64,000 nucleotides of DNA from NCBI RefSeq assembly GCF_000717745.1, contig NZ_JOBH01000008.1, forward strand, positions 248,001 to 312,000, read 5' to 3'. The position numbers and the translations under genes are program-made. How positions within the stretch are numbered: the first letter of the stretch is position 1; each line of letters starts with the position of its first letter. The DNA is from Streptomyces violens. GTDB lineage: Bacteria; Actinomycetota; Actinomycetes; Streptomycetales; Streptomycetaceae. This document shows positions 33,400-41,868 of this stretch, piece after piece. The notes beneath the pieces are model-generated. The model worked only from the letters and a program-made list of their open reading frames with translations. It was not told the origin of the DNA and made no database searches.

Positions 33400-34350
33400 A
33401 TGACCACCTTCCTGACACCACAACAGCGCGCCGGCCGTACCTGCGCCGCCGTCGACGCGGCCGTCGCGGCAGGGCGCGAGCTCGGCCTGACCGTCACCGA
33501 CCCAACGGTGCTCCACGACGTCTTCTCCGTCGTCGTCCACCTGGCGCCCTCGCCGGTCGTGGCCCGGATTCCCACCGTCCTGCCGCACCCGGAGGACCTG
33601 GTCGCCCTCGCGCGCCGCCAGCAGGACGAGCTGGACGTGACACGTTGGCTCGCCGACCAGGGAATCCCCGTGATCGCGCCCAGTCCGCTCGTGCCGCACA
33701 AGCCCGTGCAGCGCGACGGTTACTCGATGACGTTCTGGCCGTTCGTCCCGGAGGACCGGGACAAGGAACCCGACTACGTGGCGAACGCCGAGAGCGTTGC
33801 CGACCTGCACGCGGCGATGCGCGCCTACCCGGGCCGCCTGGAGTTTCTGTCCGCGGCCGATCCCCAGTTCATCGCGGAAAGCCTTGCCCGGCTCGACCAA
33901 CACCCCACCCTGATCGGTGCGGCCGAGCTGGACCGCGCCCGCCGCGAGTGGCGGATTCTGGAACCCCTCGTGCGGTCACGCACAGCCTTCGAGGCCCGGT
34001 TCCCGGGCGTCGACCTCCAGCCCATCCACGGCGACTCCCCGCCCGCCAACATCTTCTCCGCGGTGGACGGGGACCGCTACGCCGACTTCGAACTGGTCAC
34101 ACTGGGCCCCATCGAGTGGGACCTTGCCGCTCTCGGACCCGAACACAACGCCGCCTACAACCGCGGCGCGCGGCGCAACGGCACGAGGCCGCTCAACGAG
34201 GAGGTCCTGGGCTTCGTCAACGCCCTGGGCATGGTGCGGGTGGTCGCCACCCTCACGCTGGTCCCGCAACTGCCCGAACTGTTGGAGTACCTCAAGCCCG
34301 CCCTCGACCACTGGCAGACGATGCCCTTCGCGGGCGGCGTGAACGGCTGA
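33400..34350 (+). CDS. APH-fold phosphotransferase (aminoglycoside/macrolide phosphotransferase family)
   Basis: A protein of about 316 residues. The catalytic loop is LQPIHGDSPPANIF, with the aspartate and asparagine of the H-G-D-x4-N pattern. The metal-binding motif reads DFELV rather than the usual DFD or DFG. The N-terminal lobe has VVVHLAPSPVVARI, in keeping with the ATP site of this fold. Family members phosphorylate antibiotics, choline or sugars. The gene lies 86 bases after the ABC-F gene and shares its terminator, so a second resistance activity is possible. The ATG at 33400 has GGAG very close upstream. Confidence 0.78.
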   Translation: MTTFLTPQQRAGRTCAAVDAAVAAGRELGLTVTDPTVLHDVFSVVVHLAPSPVVARIPTVLPHPEDLVALARRQQDELDVTRWLADQGIPVIAPSPLVPHKPVQRDGYSMTFWPFVPEDRDKEPDYVANAESVADLHAAMRAYPGRLEFLSAADPQFIAESLARLDQHPTLIGAAELDRARREWRILEPLVRSRTAFEARFPGVDLQPIHGDSPPANIFSAVDGDRYADFELVTLGPIEWDLAALGPEHNAAYNRGARRNGTRPLNEEVLGFVNALGMVRVVATLTLVPQLPELLEYLKPALDHWQTMPFAGGVNG

Positions 34351-34360
34351 CCACGAACGC

Positions 34361-34397
34361 CGCGTGCCCCTCCCGGCAGGTGCGGGAGGGGCACGCG
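34361..34397 (+). terminator. terminator after the ABC-F and phosphotransferase genes
   Basis: A perfect 15-base stem (34361-34375 with 34383-34397) and seven-base loop starts ten bases after the stop. It also lies at the 3' side of the convergent acyl-CoA dehydrogenase. Confidence 0.85.
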
Positions 34398-34423
34398 GCA
34401 CGACGTCGCCGGAGCCGGTCAGT

Positions 34424-34444
34424 GGTTACCGGTTACGGGTTACC
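34424..34444. repeat. triple heptamer GGTTAC[C/G] over the acyl-CoA dehydrogenase stop
   Basis: Three head-to-tail copies place a TAA in each of the three minus-strand frames, the first being the real stop (34440-34442). Confidence 0.85.
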
Positions 34445-35669
34445 GGATCGGCATCCCCGCCAGCGTCCGCGCGATCACCAGCCGCTGGATCTCGCTCGTG
34501 CCCTCGAAGATCGTGTAAATGGCAGCATCCCTGTGCATGCGCTCGACCGGGTACTCGCGGGTGAAGCCGTTGCCGCCGAGGATCTGAATGGCCTGGCCCG
34601 TGACCTTCTTTGCGGTCTCACTCGCGAAGAGCTTGGACTGGGAGCCCTCGGCGGCGGTGAACGGCTTGCCGTTGACGGCCATCCAGGAGGCGCGCCAGAC
34701 CAGCAGCCGGGCCGCGTCGATCGAGGTACGCATGTCGGCGAGCTGGAAGGCGACGCCCTGGTTGTCGATGATCGGGCGGCCGAACTGCTCGCGGGTCTTC
34801 GCGTATTCGAGTGCCTCCTCGTACGCGGCGCGGGCGGTGCCGACCGCCATCGCGCCGACGGCCGGGCGGGACGCCTCGAAGGTGGCCATCGCGGCGTTCT
34901 TCACCCGCTCGCCGCCGCCGGCCTTGGCGCGCTCGCGGGCGCGGGCCAGCCGCTCGTCCAGCTTCTCCTTGCCGCCGAGCAGGCAGCTGCCGGGGACGCG
35001 GACGTTGTCGAGTACGACCTCGGCGGTGTGCGAGGCGCGGATGCCGTGCTTCTGGAACTTCTGGCCCTGGGAGAGGCCGGGGGTGTTCGGCGGAATGATG
35101 AAGGAGGCGTGGCCCTTGGAGCCCAGCTCGGGGTCGACGACCGCGACGACGACGTGGACGTTGGCGATGCCGCCGTTGGTCGCCCAGGTCTTGGTGCCGT
35201 TGAGGACCCACTCGTCCTTGGCCTCGTCGTACACGGCACGCGTACGCATCGAGGCGACGTCCGAGCCGGCGTCGGGCTCGGAGGAGCAGAAGGCGGCGAC
35301 CTTGACGTCGTTCACGTCGCCGTACATCTGCGGTATCCAGGTGCCGATCTGCTCCTCGGTGCCGTTGGCGAGGACGCCGACGGCGGCGAGGCCGGTGCCG
35401 ACGATCGACAGGGCGATGCCCGCGTCGCCCCAGAACAGCTCCTCCATGGCCATGGGGATGCCGAGGCCCGTGGGGTCGAAGTACTGCTGGGCGTAGAAGT
35501 CGAGCGAGTAGATTCCGATCTTGGCCGCTTCCTGGATCACCGGCCAGGGGGTTTCCTCGCGCTCGTCCCACTCGGCGGCGGCGGGGCGCATGACGTCCGC
35601 GGCGAATCCATGGATCCAGTCCCGGACTTCCTTCTGCTCGTCGTTGAGTTCCATGATGAACTCGGCCAT
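34440..35669 (-). CDS. acyl-CoA dehydrogenase
   Basis: A 409-residue FAD-dependent enzyme that oxidises acyl-CoA to enoyl-CoA. The FAD and substrate segments are AFCSSEPDAGSDVASMRTRA and WVLNGTKTWATNGG. The C-terminal four-helix domain contains QILGGNGFTREYPVERM and IFEGTSEIQRLVI, with the catalytic glutamate in the FEGT motif. The ATG at 35669 follows GGAGGG. It is divergent from a TetR gene (35821), and the gap holds two palindromes that are probably its operators. It may work in fatty-acid or branched acyl breakdown; no partner thiolase or hydratase is adjacent. Confidence 0.94.
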   Translation of the reverse strand: MAEFIMELNDEQKEVRDWIHGFAADVMRPAAAEWDEREETPWPVIQEAAKIGIYSLDFYAQQYFDPTGLGIPMAMEELFWGDAGIALSIVGTGLAAVGVLANGTEEQIGTWIPQMYGDVNDVKVAAFCSSEPDAGSDVASMRTRAVYDEAKDEWVLNGTKTWATNGGIANVHVVVAVVDPELGSKGHASFIIPPNTPGLSQGQKFQKHGIRASHTAEVVLDNVRVPGSCLLGGKEKLDERLARARERAKAGGGERVKNAAMATFEASRPAVGAMAVGTARAAYEEALEYAKTREQFGRPIIDNQGVAFQLADMRTSIDAARLLVWRASWMAVNGKPFTAAEGSQSKLFASETAKKVTGQAIQILGGNGFTREYPVERMHRDAAIYTIFEGTSEIQRLVIARTLAGMPIR

Positions 35670-35686
35670 GACCCCTCCAGCAGTGC

Positions 35687-35701
35687 GTTACTTGCGGTAA
35701 C
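35687..35701. promoter_or_regulatory. candidate TetR operator A (GTTAC-N5-GTAAC)
   Basis: A perfect inverted repeat in the divergent promoter, 18 bases upstream of the acyl-CoA dehydrogenase start. Confidence 0.55.
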
Positions 35702-35710
35702 AGCAGTCTG

Positions 35711-35724
35711 TTACTCACGAGTAA
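35711..35724. promoter_or_regulatory. candidate TetR operator B (TTACTC-AC-GAGTAA)
   Basis: A perfect 6+6 inverted repeat whose centre is about 23-24 bases from that of operator A. Both carry the same TTAC/GTAA half-site core. Confidence 0.6.
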
Positions 35725-35820
35725 GCACTGTCAACCTCAGCGACCGATATCTCCCGTCCCCTGGACAGGGTGTTACGTTGCGCGAACAGCACGAAGTCAC
35801 CAGGGCGGGGAGCCGGACGA

Positions 35821-36462
35821 ATGGAAATGACACAGGAGAGCCGCCGTACGGCCAGTGAGCGCCGACGACGCGAGCTGTTGGAGGCCGCGGACCGCGTGGT
35901 GCTCCGCGACGGCCCCGAGGCGTCGATGAACGCGATCGCGGCCGAGGCCGGGATCACCAAGCCCATCCTCTACCGGCACTTCGGCGACAAGGGCGGTCTC
36001 TACCGCGCGCTCGCCGTACGCCACACCGACGCCCTCCTCGCCGGCCTGCGGGCCGCGCTGGACTCCCCCGTACCACGAAGGGACCGGGTCGAGGCCACGC
36101 TCGACACCTACCTCTCGGCCATCGAGGCCAGGCCGCAGGTCTACCGCTTCCTGATGCATCCGTCCGACGAGGGGCAGACGCCCGACAGCGGCTTCGACGT
36201 CGGCCGGCACTCCGCTCCCCTGCTGCGGCGGATGGGCGAGGAGCTCGCCCAGGTCATCGCCGAGCGGGTGGACCTGGGACCGGTCGGCGACGAGCTGGCG
36301 CGGGTGTGGGGCCACGGCATCGTCGGGATGATGCACGCGGCCGGCGACTGGTGGCTCCGCGAGCAGCCCTGTTCGCGAGCGCAATTGGTACAGCATCTCG
36401 CGGACCTGCTGTGGGGCCGCCTCGCGGCAGCGGGCGACCGACCGGGCGGGCCGGGGTTCTGA
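35821..36462 (+). CDS. TetR family regulator of the acyl-CoA dehydrogenase
   Basis: A 213-residue repressor. The helix-turn-helix spans residues about 12-58 (LLEAADRVVLRDGPEASMNA, then AGITKPILYRHFGDKGGLYR). The C-terminal domain (LDTYLSAIEARPQVYRFLMH onward) is of the type seen in regulators of lipid metabolism. The ATG at 35821 follows GGGGAG; an in-frame upstream ATG at 35770 lies too close to the operators. The divergent layout with two palindromes suggests that it represses both itself and the dehydrogenase, with an acyl-CoA or fatty acid as ligand. Confidence 0.88.
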   Translation: MEMTQESRRTASERRRRELLEAADRVVLRDGPEASMNAIAAEAGITKPILYRHFGDKGGLYRALAVRHTDALLAGLRAALDSPVPRRDRVEATLDTYLSAIEARPQVYRFLMHPSDEGQTPDSGFDVGRHSAPLLRRMGEELAQVIAERVDLGPVGDELARVWGHGIVGMMHAAGDWWLREQPCSRAQLVQHLADLLWGRLAAAGDRPGGPGF

Positions 36463-36478
36463 TCCGCCGGAGTACCCG

Positions 36479-37033
36479 CTAGCCCGCCACCGTCCGCCCC
36501 GCCCACGGCGCCCGGGCCGCCGCTCGCAGTGCGCGGCGGCGGCGCAGGCCGGTGAGGTGGTCGAGGTACAGGCCGCCGTCCAGGTGGTCGCACTCGTGCT
36601 GCAGGCAGCGGGCGAAGAAGCCGGTACCGGAGATCCGGCACGGCTCCCCGTCCAGCGTGACGCCCTCGACCACCGCCTCGTCGTGGCGCGGCGTGCCGGA
36701 CTCGATCCCGGGCAGCGACAGACACCCCTCGGGGCCGCGGAGGACCTCGCCGTCCACCGACACGAGCCGGGGGTTGACCACGTGCCCGAGGTGGCGGACG
36801 TCCTCGTCGTCCGGGCAGTCGTAGACGAACACCCGCTGCGCGACGCCGATCTGGTTCGCGGCGAGGCCGACGCCCCGCGCCGCGTACATCGTCGCGAACA
36901 TGTCCTCCACCAGCCGCGCCAGCGCCGGCCCGAAGTCGGTGACCTCCTCGCACGGCGCGTGCAGGGTCGGATCGCCGAGCAGCCGCATGGGGCGGACGCG
37001 GCCGGAACTGCCGGGGATGGAGCGGTGTCGCAT
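36479..37033 (-). CDS. def: peptide deformylase
   Basis: A 184-residue metalloenzyme that removes the formyl group from the N-terminal methionine of new proteins. All three signature motifs are seen: GVGLAANQIG near residue 54, EGCLSLPG near residue 101 (cysteine ligand), and QHECDHLDG near residue 144 (two histidine ligands and the catalytic glutamate). Streptomyces usually have several def copies, and this stand-alone one may be a secondary copy. The ATG at 37033 and another at 36988 both lack a clear ribosome-binding site. It is convergent with the TetR gene. Confidence 0.94.
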   Translation of the reverse strand: MRHRSIPGSSGRVRPMRLLGDPTLHAPCEEVTDFGPALARLVEDMFATMYAARGVGLAANQIGVAQRVFVYDCPDDEDVRHLGHVVNPRLVSVDGEVLRGPEGCLSLPGIESGTPRHDEAVVEGVTLDGEPCRISGTGFFARCLQHECDHLDGGLYLDHLTGLRRRRALRAAARAPWAGRTVAG

Positions 37034-37287
37034 GGGGGAAAGAGTACGTTCCGGCCGGCGACCAGCGACGTTCCGGTCCGGCCGCCGGCCCGGCCGTCCC
37101 GCCCGATACGGCGGCCGACGGGAACCGCCACGCCCCTCTCACGGGTGGTCTGGTTCGGGCCCCGGCGCGGAAATCGATAGGCTGATCCCCAACCACAGCC
37201 TCCCGGCCGGCCGGGCCGGTACGGAGGGGCGTTCCACCGGCGGCCCCGGGGGCAGGAGGGCGCCGGATGCAAGGAGGATCTAGGACG

Positions 37288-38526
37288 ATGGCAGGCAACA
37301 CGGACCCGCTGTCGCCGCGGGCCAAGCTGGCCGTGACGGCGGGCAGGGCCGCGGCGGCGGCGTCGCGCGCGGTGGGCCGCGGCAGCGGATCGGTGATCGG
37401 TGGCAAGGTCGCGCTCCGGCTCGACCCCGACCTGCTGGCCCGGCTCGCCCAGCACCTGGACGTGGTCCTGGTGTCCGCGACCAACGGCAAGACCACCACG
37501 ACGCGGCTGATCGCGGAGGCGCTGCGGGCCAGCGGCCCGGTGGTCTCCAACGCGCTCGGCGCGAACATGCCGGCCGGCATCACCTCGGCGCTGGCCGGGG
37601 GTTCGGACGCGAAGTACGGCGTCATCGAGGTCGACGAGAAGTACCTCGCGGGTGTCGCCCGGGACGTCACCCCCAAGGCCATCGCGCTGCTCAACCTTTC
37701 GCGTGACCAGCTCGACCGCGCCGCCGAGACCCGCATGCTGGCGGAGAAGTGGCGCGAGGGGCTGGCCGGTTCCAAGGCGCTCGTCGTCGCCAACGCGGAC
37801 GACCCGCTGATCGTCTGGGCGGCCTCCTCGTCCGCCAATGTCGTGTGGGTCGCGGCGGGCCAGGAGTGGAAGGACGACGCCTGGTCGTGCCCGTCCTGTG
37901 GCGGTGTGATGCAGCGCCCCGGGGACGACTGGTTCTGCGGCGAGTGCGGTTTCCGCCGCCCGACGCCGAGCTGGGCGCTCTCCGGCGACCACGTGCTGGA
38001 CCCGCACGGCTCGGCCTGGCCGATCAAGCTCCAGCTCCCCGGCCGTGCGAACAAGGCCAACGCCACGACCTCGGCCGCGGTGGCCGCGGCCTTCGGCGTG
38101 CCCCCGCAGGTCGCCCTGGAGCGGATGTACGAGGTGCAGGCGGTCGCGGGCCGGTACGACGTGGTCTCCTTCATGGACCGCGAGCTGCGGCTGCTGCTGG
38201 CGAAGAACCCGGCCGGCTGGCTGGAGACGTTCTCGCTGATCGACCCGCCGCCGACGCCGGTGATCCTGTCCGTCAACGCCCGCGGCGCCGACGGTACGGA
38301 CACCTCCTGGCTCTGGGACGTCGACTACACCCGGCTCGCCGGCCACCCGATCTTCGTGATCGGCGACCGCAAGCTGGACCTCGCGGTCCGGCTGGAGGTC
38401 GCGGGCCTGGACTTCCAGGTGTGCGAGAACGTCGACGAGGCCGTACGGAAGGCACCGCCCGGCCGCATCGAGGTCATCGCCAACTACACCGCCTTCCAGG
38501 ACCTGCGCCGCCGCGTGGGCAACTGA
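37288..38526 (+). CDS. murT: lipid II isoglutaminyl synthase, Mur-ligase-like subunit MurT
   Basis: A 412-residue Mur-ligase-like protein that binds lipid II and ATP and, with GatD, amidates the D-glutamate of the peptidoglycan stem to D-isoglutamine. The ATP loop is SATNGKTTTTRLIAEAL. A zinc ribbon is inserted in the central domain (CPSCGG and CGECGF). The C-terminal DUF1727 domain contains LNLSRDQLDR upstream of the ribbon and SVNARGADGTDTSWLWDVD downstream. The ATG at 37288 has AAGGAGG upstream at long spacing; an ATG at 37267 overlaps that site. gatD follows after 31 bases. Confidence 0.94.
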   Translation: MAGNTDPLSPRAKLAVTAGRAAAAASRAVGRGSGSVIGGKVALRLDPDLLARLAQHLDVVLVSATNGKTTTTRLIAEALRASGPVVSNALGANMPAGITSALAGGSDAKYGVIEVDEKYLAGVARDVTPKAIALLNLSRDQLDRAAETRMLAEKWREGLAGSKALVVANADDPLIVWAASSSANVVWVAAGQEWKDDAWSCPSCGGVMQRPGDDWFCGECGFRRPTPSWALSGDHVLDPHGSAWPIKLQLPGRANKANATTSAAVAAAFGVPPQVALERMYEVQAVAGRYDVVSFMDRELRLLLAKNPAGWLETFSLIDPPPTPVILSVNARGADGTDTSWLWDVDYTRLAGHPIFVIGDRKLDLAVRLEVAGLDFQVCENVDEAVRKAPPGRIEVIANYTAFQDLRRRVGN

Positions 38527-38557
38527 CCCGATCCGCAACGGACAAGGACGAGCAAGC

Positions 38558-39286
38558 ATGAGTGACAACAGCCTGCGTCTGGTGTGGATCTACCCGGACC
38601 TGCTGAGCACGTACGGGGACCAGGGCAACGCACTGGTGGTGGAGCGCCGGGCGCGGCAGCGCCGGCTGGACGTCCAGCGCCTGGACGTCCGCTCCGACCA
38701 GCAGATCCCCACCTCGGGCGACATCTACCTGATCGGCGGCGGCGAGGACCGGCCGCAGCGGCTGGCGGCCGAGCGGCTGCGCCGGGACGGCGGTCTGAAC
38801 CGGGCGGTCGCCAATGGCGCGATCGTCTTCTCGGTCTGCGCCGGTTACCAGATCCTCGGCCATGAGTTCATCAACGACCTGGGCGAGCGCGAGCAGGGGC
38901 TCGGGCTGCTGGACGTGGTGAGCACCCGCGGCGAGGGCGAGCGGTGCGTCGGTGACGTACTGGCCGACATCGACCCGGAGCTCAACCTCCCGCCGCTGAC
39001 CGGCTTCGAGAACCACCAGGGCGTCACGCACCTGGGGCAGACCGCCCGCCCGTTCGCGAAGGTACGGTTCGGCAAGGGCAACGGCGTGGGTGACGGCTAC
39101 GAGGGCGCGTGGAACGACACGGTCTTCGGTACGTACATGCACGGTCCCGTGATGGCCCGTAACCCGCACATCGCCGACCTGCTGATCAAGCTGGCGCTGG
39201 ACGTGAACGCGCTGCCGCCGGTGAACGACCACTGGTACGAGGCGCTGCGCCAGGAGCGGATCGCGGCGGCTACGCAGCCGGCGTGA
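38558..39286 (+). CDS. gatD: lipid II isoglutaminyl synthase, glutaminase subunit GatD
   Basis: A 242-residue class I glutamine amidotransferase that releases ammonia from glutamine and passes it to MurT. The nucleophile cysteine lies in FSVCAGYQILG near residue 94. The catalytic histidine is in FGTYMHGPVMARNP near residue 190. The opening LRLVWIYPDLLSTYGDQGNA is characteristic of GatD. It is in an operon with murT and is followed by a strong terminator. Confidence 0.95.
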   Translation: MSDNSLRLVWIYPDLLSTYGDQGNALVVERRARQRRLDVQRLDVRSDQQIPTSGDIYLIGGGEDRPQRLAAERLRRDGGLNRAVANGAIVFSVCAGYQILGHEFINDLGEREQGLGLLDVVSTRGEGERCVGDVLADIDPELNLPPLTGFENHQGVTHLGQTARPFAKVRFGKGNGVGDGYEGAWNDTVFGTYMHGPVMARNPHIADLLIKLALDVNALPPVNDHWYEALRQERIAAATQPA

Positions 39287-39320
39287 GGCGCGAGGCGTAA
39301 AGCAACGTTTCGGCGCGAGG

Positions 39321-39354
39321 CCCCCCTTGCCGTATCAACGGGCGAGGGGGGTTT
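39321..39354 (+). terminator. gatD terminator with a short T tract
   Basis: An 11-base stem with one mismatch (39321-39331 with 39341-39351) is followed by TTT, closer to the classic form than most in this window. Confidence 0.75.
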
Positions 39355-39363
39355 GGCGTGCCC

Positions 39364-39397
39364 GGGGTGGGGTGTGGGGAAAGGGGGGAAAGGGGGG
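39364..39397 (+). other. G-quadruplex-forming motif
   Basis: Five runs of four to six G are separated by loops of one to three bases (39364-39367, 39369-39372, 39376-39379, 39383-39388, 39392-39397). The last run is also the arm of the next hairpin, so the two structures would compete. Confidence 0.6.
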
Positions 39398-39429
39398 CCC
39401 GAGGTGACGTTTCGTCTCCTGGGCCCCCC
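39392..39429. terminator. second GC hairpin before pfkA
   Basis: GGGGGGCCC (39392-39400) pairs with GGGCCCCCC (39421-39429), and the inner segments (39401-39408 with 39414-39420) extend the stem with bulges. It could be a back-up terminator or part of the pfkA leader. Confidence 0.5.
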
Positions 39430-39660
39430 TTGTACTGGGGAACGATCGAGGGGGTGGAGTGGTGCCCGATGCACTCATCCAGGCCGGTCCCGGCCACTCT
39501 TCTCCGCTCAAGTGTGGCCGGGACAAGCGCATGTGAGGGCCCTCGTTCCCGTAGTGCGGGCAGGCGCTACGGAGGGGTGCGCCGCGCTTGTAGGGTGTGC
39601 GCATCCAACCGGACGACGGGGTCCGGTCATCCGGTTGAGTTGCAGAGGTTTCTACGAGTA

Positions 39661-40686
39661 ATGCGTATTGGTGTACTCACCTCCGGAGGCGACTGCCCCG
39701 GCCTGAACGCCGTCATCCGCTCCGTCGTGCACCGCGCCGTCGCCGACCACGGCGATGACGTCATCGGCTTCGTCGACGGCTGGCGCGGCCTGCTGGAGTG
39801 CGACTACCGCAAGCTCGACCTGGACGCGGTGGGCGGCATCCTGGCCCGTGGCGGCACCATCCTCGGCTCCTCCCGCGTGCAGCCCGCCCACCTGCGGGAC
39901 GGCGTCGAGCGGGCCCGCGGCCACGTCGCCGACCTCGGTCTGGACGCGATCATCCCGATCGGCGGCGAGGGCACGCTCAAGGCGGCCCGGCTGCTGTCGG
40001 ACGCCGGCCTGCCGATCGTCGGCGTGCCGAAGACCATCGACAACGACATCGCGTCGACCGATCTGACCTTCGGGTTCGACACGGCGGTCGGCGTGGCCAC
40101 CGAGGCGCTGGACCGCCTCAAGACGACCGCCGAGTCGCATCAGCGGGTGCTGATCGTCGAGGTCATGGGCCGGCACACCGGCTGGATCGCGCTGCACTCG
40201 GGCATGGCGGCCGGCGCGCACGCCATCGTCGTGCCCGAGCGTCCCTTCGACATCGACGAGCTGTCGGAGCGGGTCGCGGCGCGCTTCGAGGCGGGCAAGA
40301 AGTTCGCGATCGTCGTCGTGGCGGAGGGCGCGAAGCCGCGCGCGGGCTCGATGGACTTCGAGGTCGGCGGCAAGGACATGTACGGTCACGAGCGGTTCGC
40401 GGGCGTGGCCCGGCAGCTGGCGGTCGAGCTGGAGGGCCGGCTCGGCAAGGAGGCCCGCGCGGTGATCCTGGGCCACGTGCAGCGCGGCGGCACCCCGACC
40501 GCGTACGACCGCGTGCTCGCGACCCGCTTCGGCTGGCACGCGGTGGAGGCGGCGCACCGCGGCGACTTCGGGATGATGACCGCGCTGCGCGGTACGGAGA
40601 TCACGCTGGTGCCGCTGGCGGAGGCCGTCGAGACGCTGAAGACCGTACCGGGTGACCGGTACGCCGAGGTGGAGTGCGTGCTGTAA
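39661..40686 (+). CDS. pfkA: 6-phosphofructokinase
   Basis: A 341-residue glycolytic kinase that phosphorylates fructose 6-phosphate. The opening RIGVLTSGGDCPGLNAVIRS and the loop IPIGGEGTLKAARLL bind the phosphate donor. The catalytic TIDND motif is in PKTIDNDIASTDLTFGFDTA, and the substrate segment is VMGRHTGWIALHSG. The GGEGTLKAA loop is the variant seen in actinobacterial ATP-using enzymes, so ATP is more likely than pyrophosphate. The ATG at 39661 has AGAGG at long spacing. The frame is open far upstream, but that stretch contains the terminator and the G-rich motif. Confidence 0.94.
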   Translation: MRIGVLTSGGDCPGLNAVIRSVVHRAVADHGDDVIGFVDGWRGLLECDYRKLDLDAVGGILARGGTILGSSRVQPAHLRDGVERARGHVADLGLDAIIPIGGEGTLKAARLLSDAGLPIVGVPKTIDNDIASTDLTFGFDTAVGVATEALDRLKTTAESHQRVLIVEVMGRHTGWIALHSGMAAGAHAIVVPERPFDIDELSERVAARFEAGKKFAIVVVAEGAKPRAGSMDFEVGGKDMYGHERFAGVARQLAVELEGRLGKEARAVILGHVQRGGTPTAYDRVLATRFGWHAVEAAHRGDFGMMTALRGTEITLVPLAEAVETLKTVPGDRYAEVECVL

Positions 40687-40794
40687 CGGCGCGGTCCGCG
40701 ACTCGTCCGTACGCGAGCCGCCCCCGGTCACCGTCCGTGCCGGGGGCGGCTCTAGGCTGGTCGCGGAGCATTGGTGCGAATCAGGAGCGAGCGG

Positions 40795-41748
40795 ATGGAT
40801 CACAGCGGGCACGGCATGATGATGGATCTGCCGCCGTTCACGCTGGGGCGCGGACTGGAGTTCGGCGGCGACGCCTTCTTCCTCGTCGGATGCCTGCTGG
40901 GGCTGGCGCTGTACGGCTGGGCCGTGCTGCGGCTGCGGCGGCGCGGCGATGGCTGGCCGGTGAGCCGGATCGTGGCCTGGGTCGTGGGCGTGCTGTCGGT
41001 CGCCCTGGTGATGTGCACGAAGCTGAACGACTACGGCATGGCCATGTTCAGCGTGCACATGGTGCAGCACATGGTGATCAGCATGCTGTCGCCGATCCTG
41101 CTGCTGCTCGGCGCGCCGGTGACGCTGACGCTGCGGGCGCTGCCGGCCGCGGGCCGTGGCCGCAAGGGCCCGCGCGAGCTGCTGGTGGCGCTGCTGCACA
41201 GCCGGTACATGCGGATCATCACGCACCCGGCGTTCACGATCCCGCTGTTCATCGCGAGCCTGTACGCGCTGTATTTCACGCCGCTCTTCGACTTCCTGAT
41301 GGAGTCGCGGGCCGGGCACATCGCGATGATGATCCACTTCCTCGCCGTCGGCCTGGTCTTCTTCTGGCCGATCATGGGTGTGGACCCGGGTCCACACCGG
41401 CCCGGCTATGTGATGCGGATGCTGGAGCTGTTCGCGGGGATGCCGTTCCACGCGTTCTTCGGCATCGCGCTGATGATGGCGTCGGAGACGATGGTGAAGA
41501 CGTTCCAGCACCCGCCGGCCTCGCTGGGCGTCGACGCGCTGGCGGATCAGCAGGCTGCGGGCGGCATCGCGTGGGCGTTCAGTGAGATCCCGTCGGTGCT
41601 GGTGCTGATCGCGCTGGTCTTCCAGTGGTACACGACGGAGAAGCGGCAGTCGGTACGGAAGGACCGGGCCGCCGACCGGGACGGCGACAAGGAGCTGGCG
41701 GCGTACAACGCCTACCTCGCGTCGCTGAACGCGCGGAGCCAGGGGTAG
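40795..41748 (+). CDS. cytochrome c oxidase assembly protein (CtaG_Cox family)
   Basis: A 317-residue membrane protein with about seven to eight helices. Histidine and methionine clusters fit copper handling: DHSGHGMMMD at the N-terminus, MFSVHMVQHMVISMLSPILL, and MPFHAFFGIALMM. It belongs to the bacterial caa3 CtaG family, which is distinct from Cox11 and is needed to mature the CuB site of cytochrome oxidase. The ATG at 40795 follows AGGAG. A second oxidase subunit I gene lies 11 kb away in this window (52004-53653), but the main oxidase genes are not here. Confidence 0.9.
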   Translation: MDHSGHGMMMDLPPFTLGRGLEFGGDAFFLVGCLLGLALYGWAVLRLRRRGDGWPVSRIVAWVVGVLSVALVMCTKLNDYGMAMFSVHMVQHMVISMLSPILLLLGAPVTLTLRALPAAGRGRKGPRELLVALLHSRYMRIITHPAFTIPLFIASLYALYFTPLFDFLMESRAGHIAMMIHFLAVGLVFFWPIMGVDPGPHRPGYVMRMLELFAGMPFHAFFGIALMMASETMVKTFQHPPASLGVDALADQQAAGGIAWAFSEIPSVLVLIALVFQWYTTEKRQSVRKDRAADRDGDKELAAYNAYLASLNARSQG

Positions 41749-41787
41749 CGCCTCTTCGGCACGGAATCCGACGAGAGCTGGCGGTAC

Positions 41788-41826
41788 GGGCCGCGGCCGG
41801 GGAACATGTCCCCAAGGCCGCGGCCC
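41788..41826 (+). terminator. terminator after the CtaG-like gene
   Basis: An 11-base perfect stem (41788-41798 with 41816-41826) encloses a further GGGGA/TCCCC stem. It lies 39 bases past the stop. Confidence 0.8.
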
Positions 41827-41868
41827 GTGGCATATCCCCGTACGGGCGGCCGTGAGGAGGATGCCAGG

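Larger units (their letters stand above)
39287..39660. other. gatD-pfkA intergenic region: terminator, G-quadruplex motif, hairpin, promoter
   Basis: This stretch of 374 bases holds, in order, the gatD terminator, a dense run of five G tracts, a second GC hairpin, and the pfkA promoter region. No ORF here has a plausible start. Confidence 0.65.
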
